In this document: in pieces, positions 1 through 11,731 of the stretch
Layout of the letters: every line of letters starts with the position of its first letter
How positions within the stretch are numbered: the stretch's first letter is position 1
From: Variovorax boronicumulans
GTDB taxonomy: Bacteria; Pseudomonadota; Gammaproteobacteria; Burkholderiales; Burkholderiaceae_C
Assembly (NCBI RefSeq): GCF_029892485.1
Contig: NZ_JARXVG010000010.1
Location: 1-64,000 of the forward strand
Reading direction: 5' to 3'
Length of the DNA: 64,000 bases
The notes under the pieces: generated by a model
Seen by the model: the letters and a program-made list of their open reading frames with translations, nothing else
Told to the model about the DNA's origin: nothing
Databases searched by the model: none
Position numbers and translations under genes: made by a program

Positions 1-143
1 TTCAGGTCGATGGCCGCATCGGGGCTCAGCAGGTCGACCTCGAACTCGAACAGCTGCGACAAGCCCTCGGTGCCGCGCATCGAGCGAAACTTCAGTTGCT
101 CTTCGCCCAAGGGGGTGTGAGCCTTCACGACTCTGCTGGTCAT
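1..143 (-). CDS. vgrG: Type VI secretion spike protein VgrG, N-terminal fragment (cut by window edge)
   Basis: Only the first 47 or so residues are in the window; the gene runs off the left edge. They contain the stretch LKFRSMRGTEGLSQLFEFEV, which closely matches the start of the complete VgrG at 11732. That region is the beginning of the gp27-like domain that forms the trimeric base of the T6SS spike. The ATG at 143 lies 22 bases after the tssH stop on the same strand, so it is the next gene of the T6SS operon. Its C-terminal domain and any cargo or toxin extension cannot be judged here. Confidence 0.9.
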   Translation of the reverse strand, partial: MTSRVVKAHTPLGEEQLKFRSMRGTEGLSQLFEFEVDLLSPDAAIDL

Positions 144-165
144 GCTGGGTCTCCTTGCTCTGGTG

Positions 166-2915
<2,750 letters not shown>

Positions 2916-2919
<4 letters not shown>

Positions 2920-4112
2920 AGGGCCATGGAAGATGCGGACTTGGCAGGCCCATCGGCCGCCGACGCGTTGCGGGGATACAGCGCCTCGGGCTCGAACAGC
3001 ATGTCGCCGGCGTCGGTGTCCGACAGGCGCGTGCCGACCCAGCTGCCCCAGCCAAGGCGCTGGTCGCTGCCCAGTTGCATGCCGCGCGCCTCCTCTTTCC
3101 TGAGCACGAGCCGCAGCTCCCAGGCGAACTCGATGCCGACGTACTGCCGCACCCAGTCGACCACTTGCTGCAGCCGCCGGCTGCCCGGCAGGAATTCGCG
3201 GAATTGCTGCTGCGACAGCGGCCCGAGCTCGAGGCGGAACTTGCTCTGCGCATCGCGCACCGCCAGGCCGATGGTCGCGCCGGCGCCGAGCTGGTGGTTG
3301 CGTCCGAAGAGACCGAGCCGGCTCACCTGGCGCTCGTCGATCATCACCCAGTCGCTCACGAATTCCTCGATGCGCACGGGCACGTCGAAGTACAGCCGCA
3401 GGATCTGGATCAGCCCCTCGGGGTTGCGCGTCTGGCGCACGAGGTGGCCCGCCATGAAGGTGCGCGCATGGTCGGCGATGCGGTCGCGCTCTTTCAGGCC
3501 CGGCTGCCCCATGTTCATGAGGCTCGCCACGTAGTCGACGAAGCGGTGGCCGTCGGGGCGGTCCAGGCTGTTGACCGACTGCGCATCGGCCCATGCGCGA
3601 TAGAACAGCAGGATCAGCCGATGATGGAACAGGTCGGCGAAGGCGCTGAGTGTGTGGTCGTTGTGGTGGCGCTTGCGTTCACGCGCGTACTCGGTCAGGT
3701 GCAGCGGCAACGGACCGTTGGGGCCGAACAGGCCGAAGCCGTAGATCGAGATGCGCGGCGGCCCGTCGCCATCGACATCGACGCCCGACACGTTCGATGG
3801 CGCGAAGGCCATCGAGGGCTCCTGCCCGAGGCGCAGCGGCTCGTCCGAAGGGCGGGGTGCGCGGCCCAGCAAGGGATGGTTGCCTTGAGCATCGAGCCTG
3901 CGCAGCAGCATGAACAGGTCGTGCTCGAAAGGCTGGTCGACCAGGCCTGCCCACAGCGCGGGATCTGCCAGCAGCGCATCGCGCCGGCCCGTCGCTGCAA
4001 TCGCCGGCGTCTCGTGGCCGGTGGGTTCATCGAAGGAATGCACCTCGAACACGTCCTCGCCCTCGGCCTGCGCGGCCTGCTGCATTCCGTCGGAGAAGCC
4101 GGCTGCGCTCAT
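2916..4112 (-). CDS. tssG: T6SS baseplate protein TssG (ImpH/VasB family)
   Basis: A 398-residue cytoplasmic baseplate component that assembles with TssE, TssF and TssK under the tail tube. Family-typical features include the early FEHDLFMLLRRLDA segment, FGLFGPNGPLPLHLTEYARER in the first half, and a C-terminal half with SRLGLFGRNHQLGAG and a GWGSW motif. The ATG at 4112 overlaps the tssF stop by four bases, and the end overlaps the tssH start in the same way. It is therefore the middle gene of a tightly coupled FGH block. The first 35 or so residues are poorly conserved in character, so the methionine at residue 10 is an alternative start. Confidence 0.95.
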
Positions 4113-5989
4113 ACGGCGGGGCGGCGTCCGACCCGAGGGGTCCAGCGCGCGATTTCGCCACGCTGCAGGCTGGAGAGCGCGAACTCGGTGAAGGCGTTGA
4201 GCGAGACGTGGCGGCTGAAGAACTGTTCCAGCACCGCGCCGAAAAGGTACGGGCTCGCACCGGAGAACGCGACCTCGTCGATCTTGAGCGCCACCTCCAC
4301 GCCGCGTCCGAAGACGATGGGCCCCGGCTCGGGCAGGCGGCGGAACACCGGCGCGAGCGCCATCGACCGCACGCCCTGGATCTGGCGGCGCACGGCGGGG
4401 TCGGCGAGGTTGCCGTAGAGGTCGAGCATCTCGCGCAGCGCTGCGGCGCCCTGCGCGGCATCGACGTCGGTCAGGCTCAGGTAGTTGAGGCCCAGGTGGC
4501 TGATGAGGCGCCAGGTGAGCGCGCCCTCGGCCAGCGCCGGGTAGGGCCGCGACGGGCCGCGCAGGATGCGGATCGAACGCACGGGCGCAGAGATGCGCAG
4601 CGTGAAGTCCGACTCGAGCCCCGTGGGCAGCAGCAGCGGCAGGTCGCGGTTGGTGCACAGCGCATCGAGCGTGATGTGCCGCAGGCTGTGCGGAAAGGGC
4701 GCGTCGTGCTGGTCGACCAGCGACACGTAGACCTCGCTGCCGGTGTAGCTGGTGCGCGTGCCCTGCGCGCGTGCGCGGTCGGACACCAGGCGCGGTTCGC
4801 GGCGCAGCGAGAAGTAGGCGCCGAAGTCGCCGTCGTCGGTCGCGAACGAGCCCAGGAAGGGGCGGAACTCGCGCTCTTCCGAGCCGTTGGCCATGTGGCC
4901 GGTGACGCGCTCGACGGTGAAGATCTCGAAGTCGCGCGGGCGCGTGCGGTCGATCACCGCATGGTGCTCGTGCTGGCCCGGGCCGACCGGAATGCGGTCG
5001 CTGCGGCGCGGCACGAGGTTGATGATGGGCGTGCAGAAGAGCGAGAAATGCTTGGCATCGACCAGGCGCTCCAGGTCGGCGTCGGCGCGGTCCAGCAGGA
5101 TCACGATTTCCATCGTGTTGCCGCTCATGGCCGCGGCCGCGGCGCGCAGGTTCTTCACGCTGAAGAACAGGTAGCGTTCGGGAAACGCGAAGTACTCGTG
5201 CAGCAGCCGGTAGCCCTGGAACGAGCGCGCGTCGTAGGGCAGCAGCGCCTGGTCGGGGTCGAAGCCTTCGTGGCGGATGGCCTCGTCGCCCAGCGGCACG
5301 ATGCGCGAGGCCCCGTCTTGGGCACCCGGGCCGCTGCGGCACACGGTGCCCACGCTGTGGTGCGCCACCAGTTCGAGCACGCGCAGCGCATGCAGCTCGG
5401 CGCCGGAGAGAAAGAACTCCAGCCGGTCGAGCGGCATGTCGGAAAACAGGGCGCCGCCCACCGCTTCGAGCTTGATGGTGATCGCGCTCTTGGCCTGCCG
5501 CGCCACCATCGGCATCGCATGGCCGATCTCCGCGGGCACCGGGCCGATGCCGGCCTCAGCGATCCTGATGGGCCACAACGTGACGGCGTGGCCGGTGCGG
5601 AACTCGCAGGCCGTCTGCTCGCCCTTGATCATGCGGCCGCGCAGGATGGTGTGGCGCGGCAGTTCGTAGCCCGCCTTGAGCGAACCTTCGTTGAGGTTGC
5701 CGTCGATCTGCACCACCGCCATCGCGGGCAACGGCGCGAGGAAGTTGGGGTACACCACCTCCAACAGGCGCTGCGAGAAGCGCGGGAACTCCGCATCCAT
5801 CTTGAGCTGGATGCGCGCCGTGAGAAAGCTGAAGCCTTCGAGCAGGCGCTCCACGTAGGGGTCGCTGACCTCGATGCCGCGCATGCCCAGGCGGCCTGCG
5901 ATCTTGGGATAGCGCTGCGCGAACTCGGCCCCGAGCTCGTGCATGTAGGTGAGCTCGCGGTTGTAGTAGTCGAGAAGGCGCGCGTCCAT
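4109..5989 (-). CDS. tssF: T6SS baseplate protein TssF (ImpG/VasA family)
   Basis: A 626-residue baseplate wedge protein, the usual size for TssF. It begins MDARLLDYYNRELTYMHELG, a classic TssF opening, followed by the AQRYPKIAGRLG and DPYVERLLEGFSFL segments used to recognise the family. Its start codon shares one base with the tssE stop (TGATG), and its own stop overlaps the tssG start. TssF is thought to bind TssG as a 2:1 heterotrimer that forms each baseplate wedge. There is no signal peptide or membrane segment, consistent with cytoplasmic assembly. Confidence 0.96.
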   Translation of the reverse strand: MDARLLDYYNRELTYMHELGAEFAQRYPKIAGRLGMRGIEVSDPYVERLLEGFSFLTARIQLKMDAEFPRFSQRLLEVVYPNFLAPLPAMAVVQIDGNLNEGSLKAGYELPRHTILRGRMIKGEQTACEFRTGHAVTLWPIRIAEAGIGPVPAEIGHAMPMVARQAKSAITIKLEAVGGALFSDMPLDRLEFFLSGAELHALRVLELVAHHSVGTVCRSGPGAQDGASRIVPLGDEAIRHEGFDPDQALLPYDARSFQGYRLLHEYFAFPERYLFFSVKNLRAAAAAMSGNTMEIVILLDRADADLERLVDAKHFSLFCTPIINLVPRRSDRIPVGPGQHEHHAVIDRTRPRDFEIFTVERVTGHMANGSEEREFRPFLGSFATDDGDFGAYFSLRREPRLVSDRARAQGTRTSYTGSEVYVSLVDQHDAPFPHSLRHITLDALCTNRDLPLLLPTGLESDFTLRISAPVRSIRILRGPSRPYPALAEGALTWRLISHLGLNYLSLTDVDAAQGAAALREMLDLYGNLADPAVRRQIQGVRSMALAPVFRRLPEPGPIVFGRGVEVALKIDEVAFSGASPYLFGAVLEQFFSRHVSLNAFTEFALSSLQRGEIARWTPRVGRRPAV

Positions 5990-6549
5990 CAGAGCCCTCC
6001 CGTCGGCCGCAGGATCATGTGGCCGCTTTCCAGATCGAGCTCCGAGCGCAGGATGAATTCGATGGGGTACGGCACCGACCACAGCGTGCCGCGGATCTCC
6101 AGCGCGAGCAGATTGTGGTGTTCGAGGTCGGTCGCATCGGTCACGCAGCGCACGTCGATGCTGTCCTTCATGATGCGCGGCTCGAAGTCGATGATCGAGG
6201 CGCGGATGGCGGCCTCGACGTCCGCGAAGTCCACCTCCGACATGCGACCGCCGGCCCAGCCGCGCACGCCGTAGTTGACGACCGAGCGCCGCGCGCGCGG
6301 CATGGCGTTGATGCCGTGCTCGGCGCCGAAATTGGTGGTGTTGAGCAGCCACTGCAGATCGCGCAGCACCGAGTCGCGCAGGAGCTTGCCGCTCATGAGG
6401 AAGCTGCCCGCGCGCTCCTGCCGGCTCTGCGGCTGCTTGTCGGTCAGGCGATCGAGCAGCACGGGCTGCAGGCGGTCGCGTGCGACGCTTTCCTGCGGAT
6501 CGCCGTCGGCATCCATGGCCGCGCGGCTGGCGGGCAGCGTGGTGCTCAC
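5989..6549 (-). CDS. tssE: T6SS baseplate gp25-like protein TssE
   Basis: A 186-residue protein with a gp25/TssE lysozyme-like fold region, seen in segments such as LRDLQWLLNTTNFG, VVNYGVRGWAG and the C-terminal FEPRIMKDSIDVRC. TssE is the baseplate part that seeds sheath growth. The start is a GTG at 6549 that overlaps the tagJ stop (GTGA). The first in-frame ATG is 12 codons later, but the overlap favours the GTG and coupled translation. The N-terminal 35 residues before DRLQPVLLDRL are probably flexible. Confidence 0.92.
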   Translation of the reverse strand: MSTTLPASRAAMDADGDPQESVARDRLQPVLLDRLTDKQPQSRQERAGSFLMSGKLLRDSVLRDLQWLLNTTNFGAEHGINAMPRARRSVVNYGVRGWAGGRMSEVDFADVEAAIRASIIDFEPRIMKDSIDVRCVTDATDLEHHNLLALEIRGTLWSVPYPIEFILRSELDLESGHMILRPTGGL

Positions 6550-7409
6550 GGCGCCGCCTCTTCCACGTCGAATTCGACGAGCCGCACATCGAGCAGCGAA
6601 TGGTCGCCGGCCTCGCTGATGAGCGTGCGCTGGCCGACGCCCGCGTACTGCTCTTCGCCGGCCAGCGGCAGCCAGTCGGTGCGGCGGCCCAGCGTGGTTT
6701 CGTCGTCGAGCCCGTCGAGCTTGCCCGGGTAGCGCACCGGCACCAGGCCGTTGAGCCCGCGGCCGTCGCGCAGCACGATCTCGGCCGGCGCCCACAGCAG
6801 GTCGACCAGGTGCTGAGGGCGCTTGAACTTGAGGCGGCGCACCGCATGCAGCGGCAGCCACGCATAGCCCGAAGGCGTGAGCAGTTCCAGCACGGCGCCG
6901 ATACGCACATCGCCGTCGCAGAGCCAGGCGAATCCGGCGGTCTCGACCGGCTCGCCGTCGAGGGCCTGCGCGGCGCGCGAATCGGAGCGGTCGACAACGC
7001 TCAGCGTGCCTTGCAACGCGGGCGCGTCCTGCCGCGCCGCTTCGCGCAATGCAGCCGCTTCGTCAGCCTGTTCGGGCGGCAGCGCCACCGCGGCGATCAG
7101 CCCGTCGATCCAGCCGGCCTGGCCGGCAACGACGGCCGGCGCGCGGCCGCCATTCCAGAATTCGGTGCGGTGGCGCTCGGCCGCCAGCGCCATCGCGCAG
7201 GTGGCGCTCGCCGGCGCGAAAGAGGGATCGATCTTCGCGGCGAGCTTGAGTTGGTCTTCAGCCCGTTGCCATTCGCCGCGCAGCGCGAGGAAGTGGCACA
7301 GGGCAAGGCGCAGGCTGGCGTTCTGGGGGCTCGCGCGGATCTGCCGCTGCACCCATTCGGTGTGCTCGGCCACGGAGCGCTCGCCCAGCACTGCAAACCC
7401 ATCTCCCAT
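6546..7409 (-). CDS. tagJ: T6SS accessory protein TagJ (ImpE/SciE family)
   Basis: A 287-residue ImpE-type protein. The N-terminal half (about 15-80) is TPR-like, with IRASPQNASLRLALCHFLALRGEW as the recognisable start. The C-terminal half has the ImpE/SciE segments WLPLHAVRRLKFKRPQHLVDLLWAPAEI and LVPVRYPG. TagJ is known in some systems to bind the TssB N-terminus and modulate recruitment of ClpV to the sheath. It is a marker of one T6SS sub-lineage rather than a core part. It sits between hcp and tssE and is coupled to tssE by a four-base overlap. Confidence 0.9.
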   Translation of the reverse strand: MGDGFAVLGERSVAEHTEWVQRQIRASPQNASLRLALCHFLALRGEWQRAEDQLKLAAKIDPSFAPASATCAMALAAERHRTEFWNGGRAPAVVAGQAGWIDGLIAAVALPPEQADEAAALREAARQDAPALQGTLSVVDRSDSRAAQALDGEPVETAGFAWLCDGDVRIGAVLELLTPSGYAWLPLHAVRRLKFKRPQHLVDLLWAPAEIVLRDGRGLNGLVPVRYPGKLDGLDDETTLGRRTDWLPLAGEEQYAGVGQRTLISEAGDHSLLDVRLVEFDVEEAAP

Positions 7410-7476
7410 GAAGCTTCCTCATTGACTGGCTCGCGCACGACGCGTGCGTCGTGCGGTGGTGATCGATCCTCGGCCG

Positions 7477-7525
7477 GAAGGCGGGCCTTCTGTGCATCGG
7501 CGCGCGAGTTGCTCGCGCGGCCCGC
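7477..7525 (-). other. Stem-loop between hcp and tagJ, probably an mRNA stability or processing element
   Basis: Two nested inverted repeats lie in the 142-base gap after hcp. The inner stem is CGCGCGAG / CTCGCGCG at 7499-7506 and 7510-7517 with a TTG loop. The outer arms are AGGCGGGCC / GGCCCGCCT at 7477-7485 and 7517-7525. No T-run follows on the minus strand, so it does not look like an intrinsic terminator. Since Hcp is needed in far larger amounts than its downstream partners, a 3' hairpin that protects hcp mRNA or attenuates read-through is a reasonable guess. Confidence 0.5.
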
Positions 7526-7551
7526 CTCCGGCATGACGGCAACAGGAAGGC

Positions 7552-8034
7552 TCAGCCCTCCTTGTTTTCCTTGAGGTTCCAGGCCAGCACCGTCTCGGCG
7601 CCCTTGCCGCCCTTGTCGGTCTGCTCCCAGTACTGCTGCTTGACCTTGGCGGCCTGGAATGCGAACTGCACCAGCACCGCGTCGCCGCCCTGCTCGGCCG
7701 TGTACTGCACCGAGGTGACCAGCACTTCCTCGAGCGTGACGCGCGTGTATTCGATCTGCGTGCCGCCGGCCTTGCACAGCGACACCTCGACCTTGCTCAG
7801 GTGCTTGCCGCTTGCGCAGTTCTTCAAGATGGAAGGCGCCGCCTTGTCGATGCGCGCGAGCACCTGCAGGTCGTTGAAGCTCGCCTTGCCCACACCGCCG
7901 CCGCCGCCGCTGACCATGTTTCCAGGCTGCGTTGCACCCCACGCGAACGACTTGATATCGCTCCAGTCCTTGTGGTTCGAGTCCTTGGATTCGCCGTTCG
8001 CGCCCTCGACGCGCATGAACATGTCTACTGCCAT
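7552..8034 (-). CDS. hcp: T6SS tail-tube protein Hcp (TssD)
   Basis: A 160-residue Hcp-family protein whose hexameric rings stack into the inner tube expelled by the T6SS and carry small effectors. It opens MAVDMFMRVEGANGESKDSNH, the typical Hcp first strand. It retains the SFAWGATQPG and central VEVSLCKAGG segments and the late YTRVTLEEVLVTSV strand. There is no C-terminal extension, so it is not an evolved Hcp with a fused toxin. It lies 45 bases after tssC in the sheath-tube block. Confidence 0.96.
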   Translation of the reverse strand: MAVDMFMRVEGANGESKDSNHKDWSDIKSFAWGATQPGNMVSGGGGGVGKASFNDLQVLARIDKAAPSILKNCASGKHLSKVEVSLCKAGGTQIEYTRVTLEEVLVTSVQYTAEQGGDAVLVQFAFQAAKVKQQYWEQTDKGGKGAETVLAWNLKENKEG

Positions 8035-8079
8035 GATTAACCCCCAAAGTTATTTGCGCCCTCGTGGAGCACCGTTGAT

Positions 8080-9588
8080 TTAGCTGCTGTCCTTCTTGTT
8101 GGACGGCAGCTTCGAAACCAGCCGCAGGGAAACCGTCAGCCCTTCGAGCTGATAGTGCGGCCGGAGAAAAAACTTGGCGGCGTAGTAGCCGGGGTTGTCC
8201 TCGATGGCTTCCACCTGGACCTCCGCCGCCGCCAGCGGCTTCATTGCCTTCGTGTCCTGCGACGACGTGCCGGGGCTGCCGTCCACGTAGTTCATGATCC
8301 AGTCGTTGAGCCAGCGCTCCATGTCCTCGCGCTCCCGGAACGAACCGATCTTGTCCCGCACGATGCACTTGAGGTAGTGCGCGAAACGGCAGCATGCGAA
8401 CAGGTACGGCAGGCGCGCCGCAAGGTTCGCGTTGGCCGTGGCGTCGGCGTCGTAGTACTCGGCCGGCTGCTGCAGCGACTGCGCGCCGATGAAGGCCGCG
8501 AAGTCGGAGTTCTTGCGGTGCACCAGCGGCATGAAGCCGTTCTTGGCGAGCTCGGCCTCGCGCCGGTCGCTGATGGCGATCTCGGTGGGGCACTTCATGT
8601 CCACGCCGCCGTCGTCGGTGGGGAAGGTGTGGGTGGGCAGGTTCTCCACCGCGCCGCCCGATTCCACGCCGCGGATCGAGGTGCACCAGCCGTACTGCTT
8701 GAACGAACGGTTGATGTTCACGCCCATCGCATAGGCCGAGTTGGCCCAGGTGTAGCGGGTGTGCGCGGCCGAATCGGTTTCTTCCTCGAACTCGAATTCG
8801 TCGACCGGGTTGGTGCGCGCGCCATACGGCAGGCGCGCCAGGAAGCGGGGCATGGCCAGGCCGATGTAGCGCGCGTCTTCCGATTCGCGCAACGAACGCC
8901 ATGCGGTGTGCTCGGTGTTCTGGAAGATCTTGGTGAGGTCGCGCGGGTTCGACAGCTCCTGCCACGAATCCATCTGCATCACGGTGGGCGATGCGCCGGC
9001 GATGAAGGGGCAATGCGCGGCCGCGGCGATCTTGGCCATCTCGCCGAGCATCTCGACATCGGGCGGGCTGTGGTCGAAGTGGAAGTCGCCGATCAGCGCG
9101 CCGAAGGGCTCGCCACCGAACTGGCCGTACTCGGCCTCGTAGACCTTCTTGAACAGCGGGCTCTGGTCCCAGCCGATGCCCTTGTGGCGCTTGAGCGAAC
9201 GCGCCACTTCGCGCTTGGAGGCGCACATCACGCGGATCTTGAGCTGCTCGTCGGTCTCGGTGTTGTTCACCAGGTAGTGCAGGCCGCGCCATGCGCCTTC
9301 GAGTTGCTGGAAGTCCTCGTGGTGCAGGATCTGGTTGATCTGCTCGGAGAGCTTGCGGTCGATCTCGGTGATGATGCCCTGAACAGTGCGATAGGCATCG
9401 TTGGAGATGGTGACCGTGCTCTCCAGCGCCTGCACGGCGAGCGTCTTGACGGCGTTCTGCACCGCCTCGCGCGCCTGCTCGGTCTTGGGTTTGAACTCGC
9501 GCTGCAGGAGGTCGGAGAACTCGTTCGGCGCGAGCGCCTCGATCGTGGTGGCCTGCGCGCGCGCTGTCTGTTTCGGTGCGGTGCTCAT
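8080..9588 (-). CDS. tssC: T6SS contractile sheath large subunit TssC
   Basis: A 502-residue sheath protein (VipB/ImpD family) that pairs with TssB to form the contractile sheath around the Hcp tube. Family signatures include LEGAWRGLHYLVNNTETDE near residue 95, FGALIGDFHFDH, PFIAGASP and the C-terminal RLPYLFACCRFAHYLKCI. Its length is close to that of typical TssC proteins. It follows tssB by 45 bases and is followed by hcp. Confidence 0.97.
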   Translation of the reverse strand: MSTAPKQTARAQATTIEALAPNEFSDLLQREFKPKTEQAREAVQNAVKTLAVQALESTVTISNDAYRTVQGIITEIDRKLSEQINQILHHEDFQQLEGAWRGLHYLVNNTETDEQLKIRVMCASKREVARSLKRHKGIGWDQSPLFKKVYEAEYGQFGGEPFGALIGDFHFDHSPPDVEMLGEMAKIAAAAHCPFIAGASPTVMQMDSWQELSNPRDLTKIFQNTEHTAWRSLRESEDARYIGLAMPRFLARLPYGARTNPVDEFEFEEETDSAAHTRYTWANSAYAMGVNINRSFKQYGWCTSIRGVESGGAVENLPTHTFPTDDGGVDMKCPTEIAISDRREAELAKNGFMPLVHRKNSDFAAFIGAQSLQQPAEYYDADATANANLAARLPYLFACCRFAHYLKCIVRDKIGSFREREDMERWLNDWIMNYVDGSPGTSSQDTKAMKPLAAAEVQVEAIEDNPGYYAAKFFLRPHYQLEGLTVSLRLVSKLPSNKKDSS

Positions 9589-9633
9589 GGGTGGAGATCC
9601 TGTCGGCTTGCTGTGCGTTGTCTGGCTTTGCGC

Positions 9634-10206
9634 TTACTCGGGAGAACCGCCGGGCGCATGGCCCGCTTTTTCATTCGCCGCATCGACCGCCTTGGCTACC
9701 GCGGTGTTGGGCGCGGAGGCGAGCGACTTGAGCAGCGCAGGGTTCTGCAGCGCCTGCGCGATCAGTTGCTCGGCGCCGTTCTTGCCGTCCATGTACGAGA
9801 GCAGGTTCGACAGTTCGGTGCGTGCCGCGAGCAGTTGCTGCAGCGCACCCACCTGGCCCGCGATGCGCGCGGGCGAGAAGTCGTCCATGGTGTCGAAGGT
9901 GATGTCGACATTCATCTGGCCCTCGCCCGTGAGCGTGTTGGGCACCTGGAACGCCACGCGCGGCTTGATGGCCTTCATGCGGTCGTCGAAGTTGTCGATG
10001 TCCACTTCCATGAAATCGCGCTCGGCCAGATCGGGCATCGGGTCCATCTGCTTGCCCGCGAGGTCGGCGATCACGCCCATCACGAAGGGCAGCTGGATCT
10101 TGCGTTCGCTGCCGTAGATCTCGACGTCGTACTCGATCTGCACACGCGGTGCCCGGTTCCGCGCGATGAACTTCTGACCACTGTTTCTGACACGGTTGTC
10201 TGCCAT
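9634..10206 (-). CDS. tssB: T6SS contractile sheath small subunit TssB
   Basis: A 190-residue TssB/VipA family protein, opening MADNRVRNSGQKFIARNRAP and continuing with the family strand VQIEYDVEIYGSERKIQLPF. The conserved LPFVMGVIADLAG segment is present, and the acidic helix containing ERDFMEVDIDNFDDRM also fits the family. The reading frame extends 24 codons upstream, but the ATG at 10206 sits behind an AGAGGAAG ribosome site and matches the usual TssB start. The last 25 or so residues are Ala/Gly/Pro rich. Confidence 0.96.
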   Translation of the reverse strand: MADNRVRNSGQKFIARNRAPRVQIEYDVEIYGSERKIQLPFVMGVIADLAGKQMDPMPDLAERDFMEVDIDNFDDRMKAIKPRVAFQVPNTLTGEGQMNVDITFDTMDDFSPARIAGQVGALQQLLAARTELSNLLSYMDGKNGAEQLIAQALQNPALLKSLASAPNTAVAKAVDAANEKAGHAPGGSPE

Positions 10207-10294
10207 AAGCTTCCTCTTGAAACTGAACGCATGGGTCGGACCTGGCTGTCTGTCCTGCTGGCTTCGGGCACCCGGCATCGGCGGCGATGGCCGC

Positions 10295-11389
10295 CTATTC
10301 CGGGGAGGCCCCGCCGTTCAACGGCCGTCCGGCCAGGCTCTCTATCTTTTGCAATCCCTCGGGCACAAGCTCTTCGATGATCTGGAAGAAGTTGAGGTCC
10401 AGGAGTCTTTGCGCTCGCCGTATCAGCATGGGCGCCGGATGACTGGGCTCCGTGCGTTCCATGTACTGGCAAGCCTTCTCCAACAGCACCTGCACATCAT
10501 CGCGACTGGATATTTCAATCTCTTTAATACCGGGTGCGCGTAGGCCTGCGCCGCCACTTGCAGTGCCTGCGGCCACGGCCTGCGCGCTCGAAAAAGGCTG
10601 CGCAGCGCCTTGTGCATTCACGTCGCTTACCTGCGGAAGGCTTGCCACCGGATCGGGCCGTGCCTGCTCGGGCAGCAACTGCATCACGGTGCGAAGCGAG
10701 CGTTCGAGCCGGGAGAAATCCGGTGCCCAGCTCTGTCCCAGTGCGCGCTCGGAGGTCTCGCGAATGCGCTGTAGCAGTTCCAGTGCAGCGCGCAGGGCCA
10801 GCACCGCGGGCGTCGCCTTTTCGTGCGCGCGTCGTGCCGCTTCGCGCAACCGGCCGATACCGCCGGGGTAGTCGATCTGGTCGGCCTTGCTCGAATCGAG
10901 CAGGGCCTCGACCTGCCGCAGGCTCACCGACGAGCCACCATCGTCGAGCAGGCGCGCATCGCGCACGCTGCGTCCGAGCCCCTCGGTCTCGGCCAGCGCA
11001 GCCAGCGCGTTCATGCGCGGCAGCGGGTCTTCGAAACCATCGGCAACGACGCGCGGGTGCACGTCGTTCCAGAATTTCTGCAGCACCACATCGACCAGCC
11101 GGAGGCCGTCGACATAACCGGGGAGGCCGCGCGTCTCGGTCCATGCCAGGGTGAGCGGAACCAGCACCCGCAGGTCGCGCGTGCGTTCGCACAACTGCCT
11201 GGCGATGCGCTCCACGCGAGCCCAGTCGGGAGGTTCGGCCGGAATGATCGTTGCACCGAACTGTTGTTCCCGCTTACCCGTTGTCGCCTGTTGCAACGCC
11301 ATGAAATCGGGGTCGTACTCCAGATCCTCACCGCACGGAAGCGGGCCTTCGACAGGCGACTGCAACAAATCGATCTCACTCTGCAACAA
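10295..11389 (-). CDS. tssA: T6SS cap/baseplate protein TssA (ImpA N-terminal domain)
   Basis: A 364-residue TssA. The ImpA_N domain spans about 10-130, with GPLPCGEDLEYDPDFMALQ and the LTLAWTETRGLPGYVDGLRL helix. The C-terminal part (about 290-364) contains SSRDDVQVLLEKACQYMERTEPSHPAP and LNFFQIIEELVPEGL, a TssA C-terminal helical region. TssA primes tube and sheath assembly. The start is a TTG at 11389 behind an AGGGGGG stretch; no better ATG is in frame. It is the first gene of the minus-strand T6SS operon. Confidence 0.93.
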   Translation of the reverse strand: MLQSEIDLLQSPVEGPLPCGEDLEYDPDFMALQQATTGKREQQFGATIIPAEPPDWARVERIARQLCERTRDLRVLVPLTLAWTETRGLPGYVDGLRLVDVVLQKFWNDVHPRVVADGFEDPLPRMNALAALAETEGLGRSVRDARLLDDGGSSVSLRQVEALLDSSKADQIDYPGGIGRLREAARRAHEKATPAVLALRAALELLQRIRETSERALGQSWAPDFSRLERSLRTVMQLLPEQARPDPVASLPQVSDVNAQGAAQPFSSAQAVAAGTASGGAGLRAPGIKEIEISSRDDVQVLLEKACQYMERTEPSHPAPMLIRRAQRLLDLNFFQIIEELVPEGLQKIESLAGRPLNGGASPE

Positions 11390-11731
11390 CCGGCCCCCCT
11401 TGAATTAACCATCGTCAACACTTGTTATCTTGAGGGGAACAGGAGGCATGGTCAACCGCAACCGGATGCAACGCAGAGCGATGAAATCCAAAGAAGTACA
11501 TCTTCTTTTAAACATCACACAGAAGGCTTACAACAAACTGCATGCAAAGGGCACGCGGCCGACAGCAAGGTGATGCCCGAGGCCAGCTGCAAGCGTGTCG
11601 CAAGGACTTCGCACGTTGCGTTACAGAGGTTGCGACAACGGTCACGTCATGCATATGACATACCGAATTTCTAGACTGGCCCCGAAGGCTTGCAATCGCA
11701 AAAAGCTCCAAAAGGGTCAGGGAAATTCCGA
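11390..11731. promoter_or_regulatory. Divergent promoter region between tssA and the VgrG island
   Basis: A 342-base gap with no convincing gene. It must drive tssA leftward and vgrG rightward. A sigma70-like candidate for tssA on the minus strand is TTGACC at 11450-11455, 18 bases from AAGATA at 11426-11431. I looked for a sigma54 GG-N10-GC element before vgrG and did not find one with correct spacing. The segment is A/T-richer than its flanks around 11500-11540. Confidence 0.45.

Noticed and set aside
11660..11731. Possible sigma54 promoter before vgrG (TGGCC...TTGCA)
   Set aside because: The GG and GC elements are 12 bases apart instead of 10, so the spacing does not fit.
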